DNA from: Aminicenans sp964648465
GTDB lineage: Bacteria; Acidobacteriota; Aminicenantia; Aminicenantales; Aminicenantaceae
Length of the DNA: 30,388 nucleotides
Assembly: GCA_964648465.1 (NCBI GenBank)
Contig: CAZYMU010000030.1
Span: 1 to 30,388 of the forward strand
Reading direction: 5' to 3'
Shown here: positions 16,011-24,452 of the stretch, one piece after another
Numbering within the stretch: the first letter of the stretch is position 1
How the letters are laid out: the number at the start of each line of letters is the position of its first letter
Notes under the pieces: model-generated
What the model was told of the DNA's origin: nothing
The model's database searches: none
The model's input: only the letters and a program-made list of their open reading frames with translations
Made by a program: the position numbers and the translations under genes

Positions 16011-17352
16011 TATTCTTCTTGGAAAGGAATTTTTCCATGAATTGGATGTCATACTTCCCTTTTATAAAATCGGAGTTTGAAAGAATGCTTATATGGAGAG
16101 GAATATTTGTCTTGACGCCTACAATGGTTGTCATTTCCAGAGCAACCTGCATTTTTTTTAAAGCCTCCATACGTGAGGAACCCTTTACTACAATTTTGCC
16201 TATGAGAGAATCATAGTCAGGAGGAATAGTCCATCCACAGTAAGCTGCAGAATCCACGCGGATTCCCGGGCCACTGGGAAAGACCAGAAAATCAATCTTT
16301 CCAGGAGAAGGAATAAAGTTCTTGGGGTCCTCGGCATTTATCCGGCATTCGATGCTGTGACCGTTAATGTTTAGGTCGTTTGACAGGGATAGATTTTCTC
16401 CTGCTGCTAATCTGATTTGCTCTTTGATAAGGTCGATATCGTAGACCATTTCAGTGGTAGGATGTTCAACCTGAATCCGGGTGTTTACTTCAATGAAGTA
16501 GAATTTTTTCTGAGCATCTACCAGGAATTCAAAAGTCCCAAGACTTTCGTAACCTACAAAATGAGCTGCTTCTTGAACAGCTCTAATTAATTTTCTTCTG
16601 GTTTTTTCATCGAGAAATGGAGATGGGGTTTCCTCCAGCAGTTTTTGGTATTTTCTTTGTATTGAGCATTCCCTTTCGCCGAAAGCAAAGATATTGCCTT
16701 TTTTGTCGCCGATGACTTGGATTTCGATGTGCCTAGCACCCTCTATGTATTTTTCTAAATAAAGGGAGGAGTTTCCAAAGGCTGCTTTGGCTTCATTTTG
16801 AGCTATTGAAAATTGTTCTTCCAAATGTGCAGCCGAGCGGACAATTCTCATGCCTTTACCCCCTCCACCTGAAGCTGCCTTCAAAATGATAGGATATCCT
16901 GTCTTTTTACATATATTTTTTGCTTCTGATAAGTCATCGATGATTTTTTCACTTCCAGGGATAATTTGCAACTTGGTTTTTTTTATCTCCTGCCGGGCTC
17001 TGTTTTTATCCCCCATGAGCTTCATGATATGGGCTGGAGGTCCGATAAACGTAATTCCTTCGGTTTCACAGATTTCTGGCAGGCGTGGGTTTTCGGCAAG
17101 AAATCCGTATCCAGGATGGATAGCATCAGCCTTTGTTATGATAGCTGCGCTTAAAATATTTGGAATGTTCAAGTAGCTCTCAGAAGATTTTGCGGGGCCT
17201 ATACAAATATTTTCATCTGCAAGCATTGTATGGAGCGAATTCTTGTCTGGTTTGGAGTAAACAGCGACGGTTTTTATTCCCAGTTCTCTTGCAGAACGGA
17301 TGATTCTCAGTGCAATTTCGCTGCGGTTTGCTACTAATATTTTTGAAAACAT
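16006..17352 (-). CDS. accC: Biotin carboxylase subunit of acetyl-CoA carboxylase
   Basis: ATP-grasp enzyme of 448 residues that carboxylates biotin on AccB using ATP and bicarbonate, the first half of the malonyl-CoA step in fatty-acid synthesis. Visible landmarks are the N-terminal FSKILVANRSEIALRIIR, MKLMGDKNRARQ, the glycine-rich ATP loop KAASGGGGKGMR, the EKYIEGARHIEIQV and GERECSIQRKYQKLLEE segments, and the catalytic FIEVNTRIQVEHPTTE. It starts 9 bases after accB. The length is that of the stand-alone bacterial subunit. A carboxylase for another acyl-CoA cannot be fully ruled out, but no transcarboxylase gene is adjacent. Confidence 0.96.
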   Translation of the reverse strand: MFSKILVANRSEIALRIIRSARELGIKTVAVYSKPDKNSLHTMLADENICIGPAKSSESYLNIPNILSAAIITKADAIHPGYGFLAENPRLPEICETEGITFIGPPAHIMKLMGDKNRARQEIKKTKLQIIPGSEKIIDDLSEAKNICKKTGYPIILKAASGGGGKGMRIVRSAAHLEEQFSIAQNEAKAAFGNSSLYLEKYIEGARHIEIQVIGDKKGNIFAFGERECSIQRKYQKLLEETPSPFLDEKTRRKLIRAVQEAAHFVGYESLGTFEFLVDAQKKFYFIEVNTRIQVEHPTTEMVYDIDLIKEQIRLAAGENLSLSNDLNINGHSIECRINAEDPKNFIPSPGKIDFLVFPSGPGIRVDSAAYCGWTIPPDYDSLIGKIVVKGSSRMEALKKMQVALEMTTIVGVKTNIPLHISILSNSDFIKGKYDIQFMEKFLSKKNK

Positions 17353-17361
17353 AAGGGTGAC

Positions 17362-17832
17362 TTAAAGAGGCTTAATAGCAAAAAGTCTTTGCCCATATTC
17401 AATTGGGCTTTCGTTCTTAATAAATATTTCTTCTAAGACCCCGTCAATGTCGCATTCTACTTCATTCATCAGCTTCATGGCTTCTATTATGCAGAGGGTT
17501 TGGTTTTTCTTTATTGTTTCTCCAACTTCAGCGAAAGGAGGGGAGGAAGGGTCTGGTGCCCTATAAAAAGTCCCTACCATTGGAGAAGTGATATAATGGA
17601 GACTATTCTGGTTTTTTTTTAGCTTAGATTCTGAGAGAGAAGTTTTTTCGTTGGGAAATTCTTCTGGAGTGATAGAGGGGTTGGAGGGTAAAGATAGAAG
17701 GGAGGTCTTGTGATCGCTCCTGCTTATTTTAATTTTAAAGCCTTCAATTTCTAATTCAAAATTAGATAAATCCCTATCTTCTAGAAGATCTATAAGCTTG
17801 ATGATCTCTTTATAATCTATTTTGGATTTCAT
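17362..17832 (-). CDS. accB: Biotin carboxyl carrier protein of acetyl-CoA carboxylase
   Basis: Carrier of 156 residues that shuttles carboxybiotin between AccC and the transcarboxylase. The N-terminal ~35 residues (IIKLIDLLEDRDLSNFELEI) are the conserved AccB head. A variable Pro/Ser-rich linker follows, and the C-terminal biotinyl domain begins near ITSPMVGTFYRAPDP, with the biotinylation site EAMKLM and Lys120. AGGA lies eight bases before the ATG. It forms a two-gene operon with accC. Confidence 0.96.
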   Translation of the reverse strand: MKSKIDYKEIIKLIDLLEDRDLSNFELEIEGFKIKISRSDHKTSLLSLPSNPSITPEEFPNEKTSLSESKLKKNQNSLHYITSPMVGTFYRAPDPSSPPFAEVGETIKKNQTLCIIEAMKLMNEVECDIDGVLEEIFIKNESPIEYGQRLFAIKPL

Positions 17833-17857
17833 TTTTATAATCCTAGAAATTAGTAAT

Positions 17858-17886
17858 ACATTAATAGCAATAGGTTAAAATGTCAA
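17858..17886 (-). promoter_or_regulatory. Putative accBC promoter
   Basis: On the minus strand, a perfect TTGACA (17886-17881), a 17-base spacer and a poor -10 TAATGT (17863-17858). Transcription would begin about 17851, leaving a short leader with the AGGA site before accB. Confidence 0.4.
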
Positions 17887-18036
17887 GCTGCTCTTTTTAA
17901 GGAGTTCCACCACAATTTTTTCACCTTATAGTTCATGAGAAATTGCAGCTGATCAGCGACAATAGGTTTGGATTTTATTATAGAGGTGATATAAAATAAT
18001 AATATTGAGAATATGATGGAGAATGATTCTTGCTTT

Positions 18037-18066
18037 TTGATAGAATTGAAATTATTTAATTATAGC
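18037..18066 (+). promoter_or_regulatory. Possible ffh promoter
   Basis: TTGATA (18037-18042), an 18-base spacer and TATAGC (18061-18066). A transcript from here would carry the core repeat at 18076-18093 in its leader, just before the GAGGG ribosome site of ffh. The match is moderate. I see nothing else that I can support in the 17833-18102 gap. Confidence 0.35.
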
Positions 18067-18075
18067 GGAAGTTTT

Positions 18076-18093
18076 ATGAATAATTCGGGTTAG
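18076..18093 (+). repeat. Dispersed core repeat copy in front of ffh
   Basis: ATGAATAATTCGGGTTAG matches the core TGAATAATYCRGGTTA. It ends nine bases before the ffh ATG and abuts its ribosome binding site. Confidence 0.75.
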
Positions 18094-18102
18094 AGGGAAA
18101 AA

Positions 18103-19434
18103 ATGCTTGATCAGTTAAGTGAAAGGCTGCAAAAAGTTATGAAGTTTATACGTGGGGAAGGAAAAATAACTGAGAGGAATATGGCTGAAGTGCTAAAAAT
18201 GTTGCGTATGGCATTTCTTGAGGCCGATGTTAATTATCGGGTTGTGAAAGATTTTGAGGCAAAAATAAGAGCTAGGGCGTTAGATGAGAAAGTTCTCCAG
18301 AGCCTTACTCCTTCACAACATGTAGTAAAAATTGTCAAGGAAGAGCTTACTTCGATTTTAGGACAGGAATCGCATAAATTGGATTTTTCAAGCAGGAAAC
18401 CTTCTGTATTTATGTTAGTAGGACTTCAAGGTTCAGGGAAGACGACGACCTGTGGGAAACTGGCAAAATGGATCTCGGATATACACAAAAATCCTTTACT
18501 TGTCTCTTTTGATTTGAAAAGGCCAGCGGCTCAGGAACAGATAAAAATGATTGCTCAAATACTCAGGCTGCCGTTTTATGAATTGTCAAGCGAGCAAATG
18601 GCTACTCCCGAAGATTGCCTTAAAGGTATTGTTAAATATACAGTAATACATGGCTTTGATCCTCTTATTATTGATACGGCAGGTAGATTGCATATCGATG
18701 ATGAGCTCATGGAAGAGCTTCGAATGATAAGAGATATTATTAACCCTACAGAGGTTATCTATGTCGGCGACTCTATGACCGGGCAGGATGCAGTGAAAAG
18801 TGCCCGGCTATTTGAGGAAAAGATCGGACTGACTTCCATAATCTTGACTAAGCTTGATGCAGATGCCCGTGGAGGAGCAGCATTGTCAATAGTGTCTGTT
18901 ACAGGTAAACCAATAAAATTTATTGGTACTGGGGAAAAATTCGAGAAGTTTGAAGTTTTCTATCCGGACCGAATGGCATCACGTATCCTTGGAATGGGAG
19001 ATGTTCTAACGCTGATCGAAAGGGCTGAGAAGGCAACTGATTTAAAAGAGGCTAATGAATTGGCAAGGAAACTTAAAAAAGAGGAGTTTACACTGGAAGA
19101 TTTTAAAAAACAGATCAATCAGTTTAAGAAGGTGGGATCTTTATCCCAGTTTTTAAATTTATTGCCTAAAAGTGGACCATTTAAAGATATCTCTCGAATG
19201 AAGGTGGATGATAGAAAAATTATTTATTTTGAAGCCATAATCAATTCTATGACAATAAAAGAAAGAGAAAATCCAAAGGTAATAAATGGAAGTAGGAGGC
19301 AGAGAATAGCAAAAGGAAGCGGAAGACCATTGTCTGAAGTCAATCAGTTATTGAGACAATTTTTTGAAATGAAGAGAATGATGAAAAAATCCCATTTTAA
19401 AAAAGTCCTATCGTCTTTTCCTTTGTCTCATTAA
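18103..19434 (+). CDS. ffh: Signal recognition particle protein Ffh (SRP54)
   Basis: GTPase of 443 residues that binds signal sequences and 4.5S RNA and delivers nascent membrane proteins to FtsY. The N domain spans about 1-90. The G domain has GLQGSGKTTTCGKL (P-loop 107-114), DLKRPAAQEQ, DTAGRL, TKLDADARGGAAL and the GTGEKFEKFEVFYPDRMASR closing motif. The M domain (about 325-443) carries the RNA-binding SRRQRIAKGSG. GAGGG five bases upstream sets the start. The C-terminal methionine-rich tail is short. A separate promoter follows before rpsP, so the ribosomal operon is not solely dependent on it. Confidence 0.97.
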   Translation: MLDQLSERLQKVMKFIRGEGKITERNMAEVLKMLRMAFLEADVNYRVVKDFEAKIRARALDEKVLQSLTPSQHVVKIVKEELTSILGQESHKLDFSSRKPSVFMLVGLQGSGKTTTCGKLAKWISDIHKNPLLVSFDLKRPAAQEQIKMIAQILRLPFYELSSEQMATPEDCLKGIVKYTVIHGFDPLIIDTAGRLHIDDELMEELRMIRDIINPTEVIYVGDSMTGQDAVKSARLFEEKIGLTSIILTKLDADARGGAALSIVSVTGKPIKFIGTGEKFEKFEVFYPDRMASRILGMGDVLTLIERAEKATDLKEANELARKLKKEEFTLEDFKKQINQFKKVGSLSQFLNLLPKSGPFKDISRMKVDDRKIIYFEAIINSMTIKERENPKVINGSRRQRIAKGSGRPLSEVNQLLRQFFEMKRMMKKSHFKKVLSSFPLSH

Positions 19435-19440
19435 AACAAG

Positions 19441-19469
19441 TTGACTTATGGTAAAAATTTAGATATTAT
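19441..19469 (+). promoter_or_regulatory. Promoter of the rpsP-trmD-rplS operon
   Basis: TTGACT (19441-19446), a 17-base spacer and TATTAT (19464-19469), seven bases after the ffh stop. Transcription would start near 19476, giving a leader of about 29 bases to rpsP. Confidence 0.65.
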
Positions 19470-19504
19470 TTTTAATCATTTAAGTTCAAAAAGAGTGCAA
19501 CAAT

Positions 19505-19759
19505 ATGATTTCAATACGACTGATGAGACTTGGCGCAAAGAAAAGACCTTTTTACCGAATCGTTGTGACTGATTCACGAAGGCCAAGAAAAAGTAAATCA
19601 AAGGATATCATTGGTTTCTATAATCCTTTGACAGAACCCCCTGAAATGAAAGTAGATTTGGAAAAAGCAAAATATTGGCTAGAAAGAGGAGCTCATGCTT
19701 CTAAAACAGTTCAATCTCTTTTACATAAAGTTTCAAAGACAGAGAAACTTTCCAATTAA
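19505..19759 (+). CDS. rpsP: 30S ribosomal protein S16
   Basis: Small-subunit protein of 84 residues. MISIRLMRLGAKKRPFYRIV and the VTDSRRPRKSK loop are diagnostic for bS16, as are IIGFYNPL and the WLERGAHAS helix. It leads the operon rpsP-khpA-(rimM)-trmD-rplS. The ribosome site (AGAG) is weak. Confidence 0.97.
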   Translation: MISIRLMRLGAKKRPFYRIVVTDSRRPRKSKSKDIIGFYNPLTEPPEMKVDLEKAKYWLERGAHASKTVQSLLHKVSKTEKLSN

Positions 19760-19780
19760 CAAAACATAAAGGAGGTTACA

Positions 19781-20017
19781 GTGAAAGAACTTGTTGAATT
19801 AATTGCCAAAGCATTGGTTGACAATCCAGACAAGGTGGTGGTTTCCCAATTAGAAGGGGAGCAGACTTCGATTCTGGAACTCAAGGTTGATCCTGAAGAT
19901 TTGGGTAAAGTTATCGGGAAACAAGGAAGAACTGCACGGGCAATAAGAGTTATTCTTGGTGCAGCTGGAATGAAATTAAAAAGGAGATTTAATCTAGAAA
20001 TTATCGAAAAAGGTTGA
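19781..20017 (+). CDS. khpA: KH-domain RNA-binding protein KhpA (GTG start)
   Basis: Small RNA-binding protein of 78 residues, mostly one KH domain. The GxxG loop is GKQG within GKVIGKQGRTARAIRVIL. In other bacteria it pairs with KhpB/Jag and affects RNA stability and cell shape. The start is GTG, fixed by a very strong AAAGGAGGT site just upstream. Its place between rpsP and rimM-trmD is the standard one. The stop overlaps the first codon of the rimM remnant. Confidence 0.94.
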   Translation: MKELVELIAKALVDNPDKVVVSQLEGEQTSILELKVDPEDLGKVIGKQGRTARAIRVILGAAGMKLKRRFNLEIIEKG

Positions 20018-20354
20018 TTTAGTAGGAATTGGGAAAGGATTAAGAACTCAAGGAAGGAAAAGCGAGTTAAGGTTTAAACTTTATTCTGAATTCTAAATGG
20101 AGCTTTTTTTTCAAGGGTTTTTTTTAGAAAAAGGGGATTTTAGAAGAATTTCAGGTTGAGTGCTCTCGTTTTATAAAGATTATTGTGTTATTGAACTAAG
20201 AGTTCTTAAGACTATGATGGAGAAGTGCCTTTACTCCTTGGGAAAAAGGTGTTTATATCTTTTTGTAAGTACTATCTGCCTCAGAGTTGATTTTAAAAAA
20301 AAGGAGATTATTAGCAATTCTCCAAGGGAATTTTTAGAGTCGAATGAGATTTGA
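20016..20354 (+). pseudogene. rimM: Broken rimM (ribosome maturation factor)
   Basis: One reading frame (codons from 20016) translates to recognisable RimM pieces in the right order but is interrupted. Codons 1-26 read DLVGIGKGLRTQGRKSELRF followed by KLYSEF, like the RimM N-terminus (GKxxxxxGxKGExRfkl). A TAA stands at 20094. The frame resumes with FFLEKGDFRRIS, then TGA at 20157, then FYKDYCVIELRVLK and LGKRCLYL, which match the end of the N-terminal domain. The end, RVDFKKKEIISNSPREFLES, resembles the RimM C-terminus and overlaps trmD by 11 bases, as intact rimM often does. About 110 codons remain of the usual ~170, so the PRC-barrel middle seems deleted, and no start codon is present. A separate 64-residue gene from GTG 20160 is unlikely. 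Confidence 0.8.
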
Positions 20355-21090
20355 TATAATTACAATATTTCCTGAAATGTTCCAGAAAGTTTTTTCTGGA
20401 GGAGTAATAAAGAAAGCGCTGGAGAAGGGCTTAATAGATTTAAAAATTCACAATTTAAGAGATTTTGCCTTTGATAAGCACAGGCAAGTAGATGACCGCC
20501 CTTTTGGAGGAGGCCAGGGAATGGTTTTGAAACCCGAGCCCATTTTTCTTGCTGTAGAGAAGATAAAAAATGATGAGAGCAGTCCTGTCTATTTATTATC
20601 TCCTCAGGGCACGAGATTCGATTTTCGTTTTGCGGAGAATTTAGCTAAGTGCAATCAGGTTATTCTTATTTGTGGCCGATATGAAGGAGTTGATGAAAGA
20701 GTAATTCAAGATTTGGTGACAGACGAGATCTCAATTGGAGACTATGTACTGACTGGAGGGGAACCAGCGGCAGTGGTTATTATTGATGCAGTGTCAAGAT
20801 TTGTGCCGCATGTTGTAGGAAAAATGGAATCTGTCAAATATGATTCTTTTTCAGAGGGATTGTTTGATTTTCCTCAGTATACTCGACCACGTGTTTATAG
20901 AGGAATGGAAGTTCCCGAGGTTCTTTTTTTAGGAAACCATAAGAAAATTGAATGCTGGCGGAGAAGAAGATCTTTAGAAAAAACTGGGAGATTAAGGCCT
21001 GATCTTTTGAGTGCTAAGGAATCATCTGAAAAGAATTTTCTTGGCAAAATACAAACAGAAAAGAAAGGAATGAACAATGAATCTCATTAA
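20344..21090 (+). CDS. trmD: tRNA (guanine37-N1)-methyltransferase TrmD
   Basis: SPOUT methyltransferase of 248 residues that makes m1G37 and prevents frameshifting. MRFDIITIFPEMF starts the protein. KHRQVDDRPFGGGQGMV, ICGRYEGVDERV and the trefoil-knot segment ISIGDYVLTGGEPAAVVIIDA are all present, with RPRVYRGMEVPEVLFLGNH and WRRRRSLEKT in the C-terminal tRNA-binding domain. The start overlaps the end of the rimM remnant, and the end overlaps rplS by 14 bases. No strong ribosome binding site precedes it, which suggests it was once coupled to rimM translation, now interrupted. Confidence 0.96.
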   Translation: MRFDIITIFPEMFQKVFSGGVIKKALEKGLIDLKIHNLRDFAFDKHRQVDDRPFGGGQGMVLKPEPIFLAVEKIKNDESSPVYLLSPQGTRFDFRFAENLAKCNQVILICGRYEGVDERVIQDLVTDEISIGDYVLTGGEPAAVVIIDAVSRFVPHVVGKMESVKYDSFSEGLFDFPQYTRPRVYRGMEVPEVLFLGNHKKIECWRRRRSLEKTGRLRPDLLSAKESSEKNFLGKIQTEKKGMNNESH

Positions 21091-21418
21091 TTTGGCAGAG
21101 AAAAAACACATAAAAAAAAATTTGGATTCTTTTAATGTTGGAGACAATGTTAAAGTAAGTGTTATTATCAAAGAAGGAGAAAAGGAAAGAATCCAGATTT
21201 TTCGGGGAGATGTAATTGCAAAAAGAGGCTCTGGCACAGGGGCAACGTTCACAGTTAGGAAAATTTCTTTTGGCATAGGAGTGGAGAGGATTTTCCCCCT
21301 TTATTCCAAAATGATTAGAAAAATAGACGTTGTGAAAAGAGGAAAGGTCAGGAGAGCCAAATTAAATTATCTTCGGAATCTAAAGGGTAAAGCGGCAAGG
21401 ATTAAGGCAATAAGATAA
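21077..21418 (+). CDS. rplS: 50S ribosomal protein L19
   Basis: Large-subunit protein of 113 residues at the 30S-50S interface. FNVGDNVKVSVIIKEGEKERIQIFRGDVIAKRGSG and VERIFPLYSKMIRKIDVVKRGKVRRAKLNYLR are the family core. It overlaps trmD by 14 bases and has AAAGGAA upstream of its ATG. Confidence 0.97.
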   Translation: MNLINLAEKKHIKKNLDSFNVGDNVKVSVIIKEGEKERIQIFRGDVIAKRGSGTGATFTVRKISFGIGVERIFPLYSKMIRKIDVVKRGKVRRAKLNYLRNLKGKAARIKAIR

Positions 21419-21468
21419 ATTATTTTAGTTTATAGTAGGATCCCAGGGGACAAAAGTTAAGGATTGAA

Positions 21469-22092
21469 GTGGCAAATTTCCTGATAGAAAAGGGGATTAT
21501 TAAGAGAGGATTTGGTGCTTTAGCAGGTTTGGATGAAGTCGGAAGAGGGGCTATATTCGGTCCTGTAGTTGCGGCAGCAGTTATTTTCCCTCCAACATTA
21601 ATAAGAAAAGGAGATGATGTGGATTGGATGAGGGAAATTAATGATTCCAAACTAATATCACCTGTTAAAAGAAAGAGACTGGCCAAACTGATTTTGACCT
21701 TTGCCAGTTCTGTGGGGATTGGGGTTGTAACAAATAAAGAGATTGACAAAAAAAACATATACTGGGCGTCCTTGGAGGCTATGAAGAAAGCTGTTAAAAA
21801 TTTGCCAATACGTCCGGATTTTCTTTTAGTTGACGGATTTAGGCTTAATGATGTAAATTATCCTCAGAAGTGTATCCCTAAAGGAGATAGAAATAGCAAT
21901 TCAATTGCAGCTGCTTCGATTATTGCGAAAGTTCTTCGGGATGAGATGATGGATAATTTGGATAAGATATATAAAGGATATTTTCTATCGAAAAATAAGG
22001 GATATGGAACAATGGATCATTACAGAGCTTTAGAACTAATTGGTCCATCTAGTTTCCATAGGTTTTCTTTTAATCTAAAGGCTAAAAAGTGA
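21469..22092 (+). CDS. rnhB: Ribonuclease HII (GTG start)
   Basis: Endonuclease of 207 residues that nicks RNA-DNA hybrids and removes misincorporated ribonucleotides. The catalytic motif GLDEVGRGAIFGP has D22-E23. NDSKLISPVKRKRL, the VDGFRL aspartate and NSIAAASIIAKVLRDEMM supply the rest of the site. GTG at 21469 is preceded by AAGGA. It follows rplS as in many genomes. The last four bases overlap the next gene's GTG. Confidence 0.95.
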   Translation: MANFLIEKGIIKRGFGALAGLDEVGRGAIFGPVVAAAVIFPPTLIRKGDDVDWMREINDSKLISPVKRKRLAKLILTFASSVGIGVVTNKEIDKKNIYWASLEAMKKAVKNLPIRPDFLLVDGFRLNDVNYPQKCIPKGDRNSNSIAAASIIAKVLRDEMMDNLDKIYKGYFLSKNKGYGTMDHYRALELIGPSSFHRFSFNLKAKK

Positions 22093-24209
22093 ATTCAAAA
22101 ATAGACAGATCCAAAATTGATGTGCTTGCAGAAAAGTATATCAAGAGGGGCAAGCTTCTGGAGGCTATTGCTGAATACAAAAAATTATTATTAAAGGATA
22201 AGGAGGATATTTCTGTCAGAAATATTATTGGCGATTTATACATAAAGGCAAATCAAAAGGACAAAGCAGTTGAAGAATTTCAGAAAATAGCCAGCCATTA
22301 CGAAGAGAAAGGATTATTTTCCAAGGCAATAGCCATTTACAAGAGAATTAGCAGATTAAATCCAGATGATACAAAAGCAGTTAATAGATTGGCTGAGCTT
22401 TACCGGAATAAAGGTTTTATCTCTGAGGCTGTAACAGAATATTCAAAGTTAGCAAAGAAATTAAGGAAGAGTAAAAAGACAAAAGAGGTTATTCGCATAT
22501 ATGAAGAGCTACTTAAATTAAATAAAAATGACTTTCAGTCAAGGTTGGCTTTAGCTGATATTTACATTGAAATAGAGTCAATTGATCAGGCAATAGAGGA
22601 GCTTAACAAGGTAGCTGAATTTAAGATAAGGAACAACGAGCTAAAAGAAGCCGGAAAGATACTCAACCAGGCAAAAACATTAAAAGAGGACAATCCTAGG
22701 ACTTTAGAAAATCTTATAGTCTTACTTAAGAAAGAGAATAAAAGAAAAGAAGCCCTATATCTTGTCAAGGAAATTCTCAAAAAGGACAAGGATAATTTAA
22801 AAGTTCTTTATCTTTTAGGTAATCTTCATTTTGAGGACAAAAGCCACAAAGAGGCAGAAGAGATTTTTTTGAGAATTATATCTATCCGGCCAAAAGAAGT
22901 TGAGGCAAAAGTAAAATTGGGAAAAATTTATATTCGGGAGAATCATCTGGATAAGGCTTTTGAGCTTTATGAGCCTCTTGTTGATGCTTTAATGAAAAAG
23001 CAAAAGTCGGATAAAGCTGTTGGCCTGCTTGGCTTAATTCTGGCTTCGAAGGAAGCCCACCTTCCTACTTTGAATAAATTGGCGTCTATTTTCCAGACAA
23101 GAAATCAATTGAAGAATCTTGAGTTGGTTTGTAATGTTATTTTTGGAGAATATCGAAAGAATAATTTAAGGGAGAAAATGTTATATGTTTTAGCAAAACT
23201 TGTTAATATATCGCCGGAGAATGAAGAATATTATTTAGAGTACAGGAAGTTGAAAAAGGAGTTAGGAATCTTAGAAGAAGGAATATCGGAAATAGGTGAT
23301 TCTTCGATTCAACTGGAGGATATTAAAGATATAGTTGAAACAGGAATAGCAAAAGCTGATTTGTATATTGAGCAGGGATTGATTAGAAATGCAAAAAGAA
23401 TTCTTGAAAATCTTAGAATCAGGTTTCCTGAGGAGCTGAGAATAGAAAGGAAGATAGAAGATCTTGCAAATGTCTTAGCGACAATTAAAACAGAGGAAAT
23501 TCCAAAACGGGTGGAGAGAGTATCCAAGAGGGAAACGCAATTATTTGGGAGAACAACTGATCTATCTCAGAATGGTTTGCCTTCTGATTTAAAGGAAGAA
23601 CCAGGGGAGGAAAAACTCACTGCTGCAGATATTTTTGCTGAAACTGATATTATCCCACTTGTTTCGCAGGAGAGTGGAGAAAAGAGCTATTTTGATCTAA
23701 CAAATAAAATTGAGGAAGAATTGGATGCTATCAAAACGAGTTTCAATTATCAGTTAAGAGGGGATACAACGATTGTAGAAAAAGCTTTGTCTGATATTGT
23801 TTCTGAATTTAGAAAAACGCTTGAAGAAAAAGTAGATAAAAAGGATTATGAAAGTCACTATAATCTTGGTATAGCTTTCCTGGAGCAAGGATTGCTGGAT
23901 GAAGCTATAGAGGAGTGCAAACTGGCTTTAGGAGATAAAAAACTGGAAATTGAATGCTTTAGTGTTATAAGTTTCTGTCATCGGAAGAAAAAGGATTTTA
24001 AAGAGGCTTTAAAGTGGATCGAAGACGCTCAAAAGCTTTCTGAAGATAATCTGCCACAGTCATTTGCATTGAAATACGAAGAAGCCTTGATTTATGAAGA
24101 GATGGAAAATGCCCAAAAGGCATTAAAGATGTACAATGAAATAAAGAAATGGAATCCTGAATACAGAGATGTAGCGAATAAAATTAAACACCTTGAAAAG
24201 AATCCGTAA
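22089..24209 (+). CDS. Large tetratricopeptide-repeat protein
   Basis: Protein of 706 residues built mainly of TPR helices, with no signal peptide or membrane segment, so it is probably cytoplasmic. TPR-like units run from about residue 12 to 400 (AIAEYKKLLLKDKEDISVRN, AIAIYKRISRLNPDD, VIRIYEELLKLNKNDFQS). A charged, less ordered linker follows (about 450-560), and further TPRs occupy 590-700 (HYNLGIAFLEQGLLDEAIEE). The start GTG overlaps the rnhB stop (GTGA), implying coupling. TPR proteins are scaffolds, and the partner is not deducible. yraN, often found after rnhB, is not here. Confidence 0.85.
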   Translation: MNSKIDRSKIDVLAEKYIKRGKLLEAIAEYKKLLLKDKEDISVRNIIGDLYIKANQKDKAVEEFQKIASHYEEKGLFSKAIAIYKRISRLNPDDTKAVNRLAELYRNKGFISEAVTEYSKLAKKLRKSKKTKEVIRIYEELLKLNKNDFQSRLALADIYIEIESIDQAIEELNKVAEFKIRNNELKEAGKILNQAKTLKEDNPRTLENLIVLLKKENKRKEALYLVKEILKKDKDNLKVLYLLGNLHFEDKSHKEAEEIFLRIISIRPKEVEAKVKLGKIYIRENHLDKAFELYEPLVDALMKKQKSDKAVGLLGLILASKEAHLPTLNKLASIFQTRNQLKNLELVCNVIFGEYRKNNLREKMLYVLAKLVNISPENEEYYLEYRKLKKELGILEEGISEIGDSSIQLEDIKDIVETGIAKADLYIEQGLIRNAKRILENLRIRFPEELRIERKIEDLANVLATIKTEEIPKRVERVSKRETQLFGRTTDLSQNGLPSDLKEEPGEEKLTAADIFAETDIIPLVSQESGEKSYFDLTNKIEEELDAIKTSFNYQLRGDTTIVEKALSDIVSEFRKTLEEKVDKKDYESHYNLGIAFLEQGLLDEAIEECKLALGDKKLEIECFSVISFCHRKKKDFKEALKWIEDAQKLSEDNLPQSFALKYEEALIYEEMENAQKALKMYNEIKKWNPEYRDVANKIKHLEKNP

Positions 24210-24367
24210 AGAACTATTTTTCCTGCTCCATAATGGCTCAGGGACATTGTGGCGTTGCTTAAGATAAACATGCGGAATTCCGAGCCGAGAAGATCGGGGA
24301 GGAAATGGCATTAAAAATCTTAGTGGAGCACGGACATGTCCTCAAATTCATCTTATCCAAATCTATT

Positions 24368-24412
24368 ATCGGCATTCTTTACCTTTCATGCTCGTGAATA
24401 ATCCAGGTTAAG
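24368..24412 (+). repeat. Composite, internally deleted copy of the terminal repeat
   Basis: ATCGGCATTCTTTACCTT (24368-24385) equals the string at 30075-30092 in the right-end repeat. CTCGTGAATAATCCA (24391-24405) equals 30192-30206. In the terminal copy these strings are about 100 bases apart, here 5. The copy ends with the dispersed core GTGAATAATCCAGGTTA. Confidence 0.75.
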
Positions 24413-24452
24413 TGTTTAAAAGAGCGAAAAAAGTACTAGGAACTTTTTTTAT

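Noticed and set aside
17883..17936. Minus-strand frame ending VKKLWWNSLKRAA upstream of accB
   Set aside because: Eighteen codons with stop, no ribosome binding site, overlapping the accBC -35 box. The tryptophan-rich tail is odd, but nothing supports translation.
18012..18095. Twenty-six-residue plus-strand frame ending in the core repeat before ffh
   Set aside because: There is no ribosome binding site, the composition is that of random AT-rich DNA, and the end is made of repeat sequence.
20160..20354. A 64-codon open frame starting GTG before trmD as an independent small gene
   Set aside because: Its translation is the in-frame continuation of the rimM remnant after the TGA at 20157, so it is better explained as pseudogene sequence.
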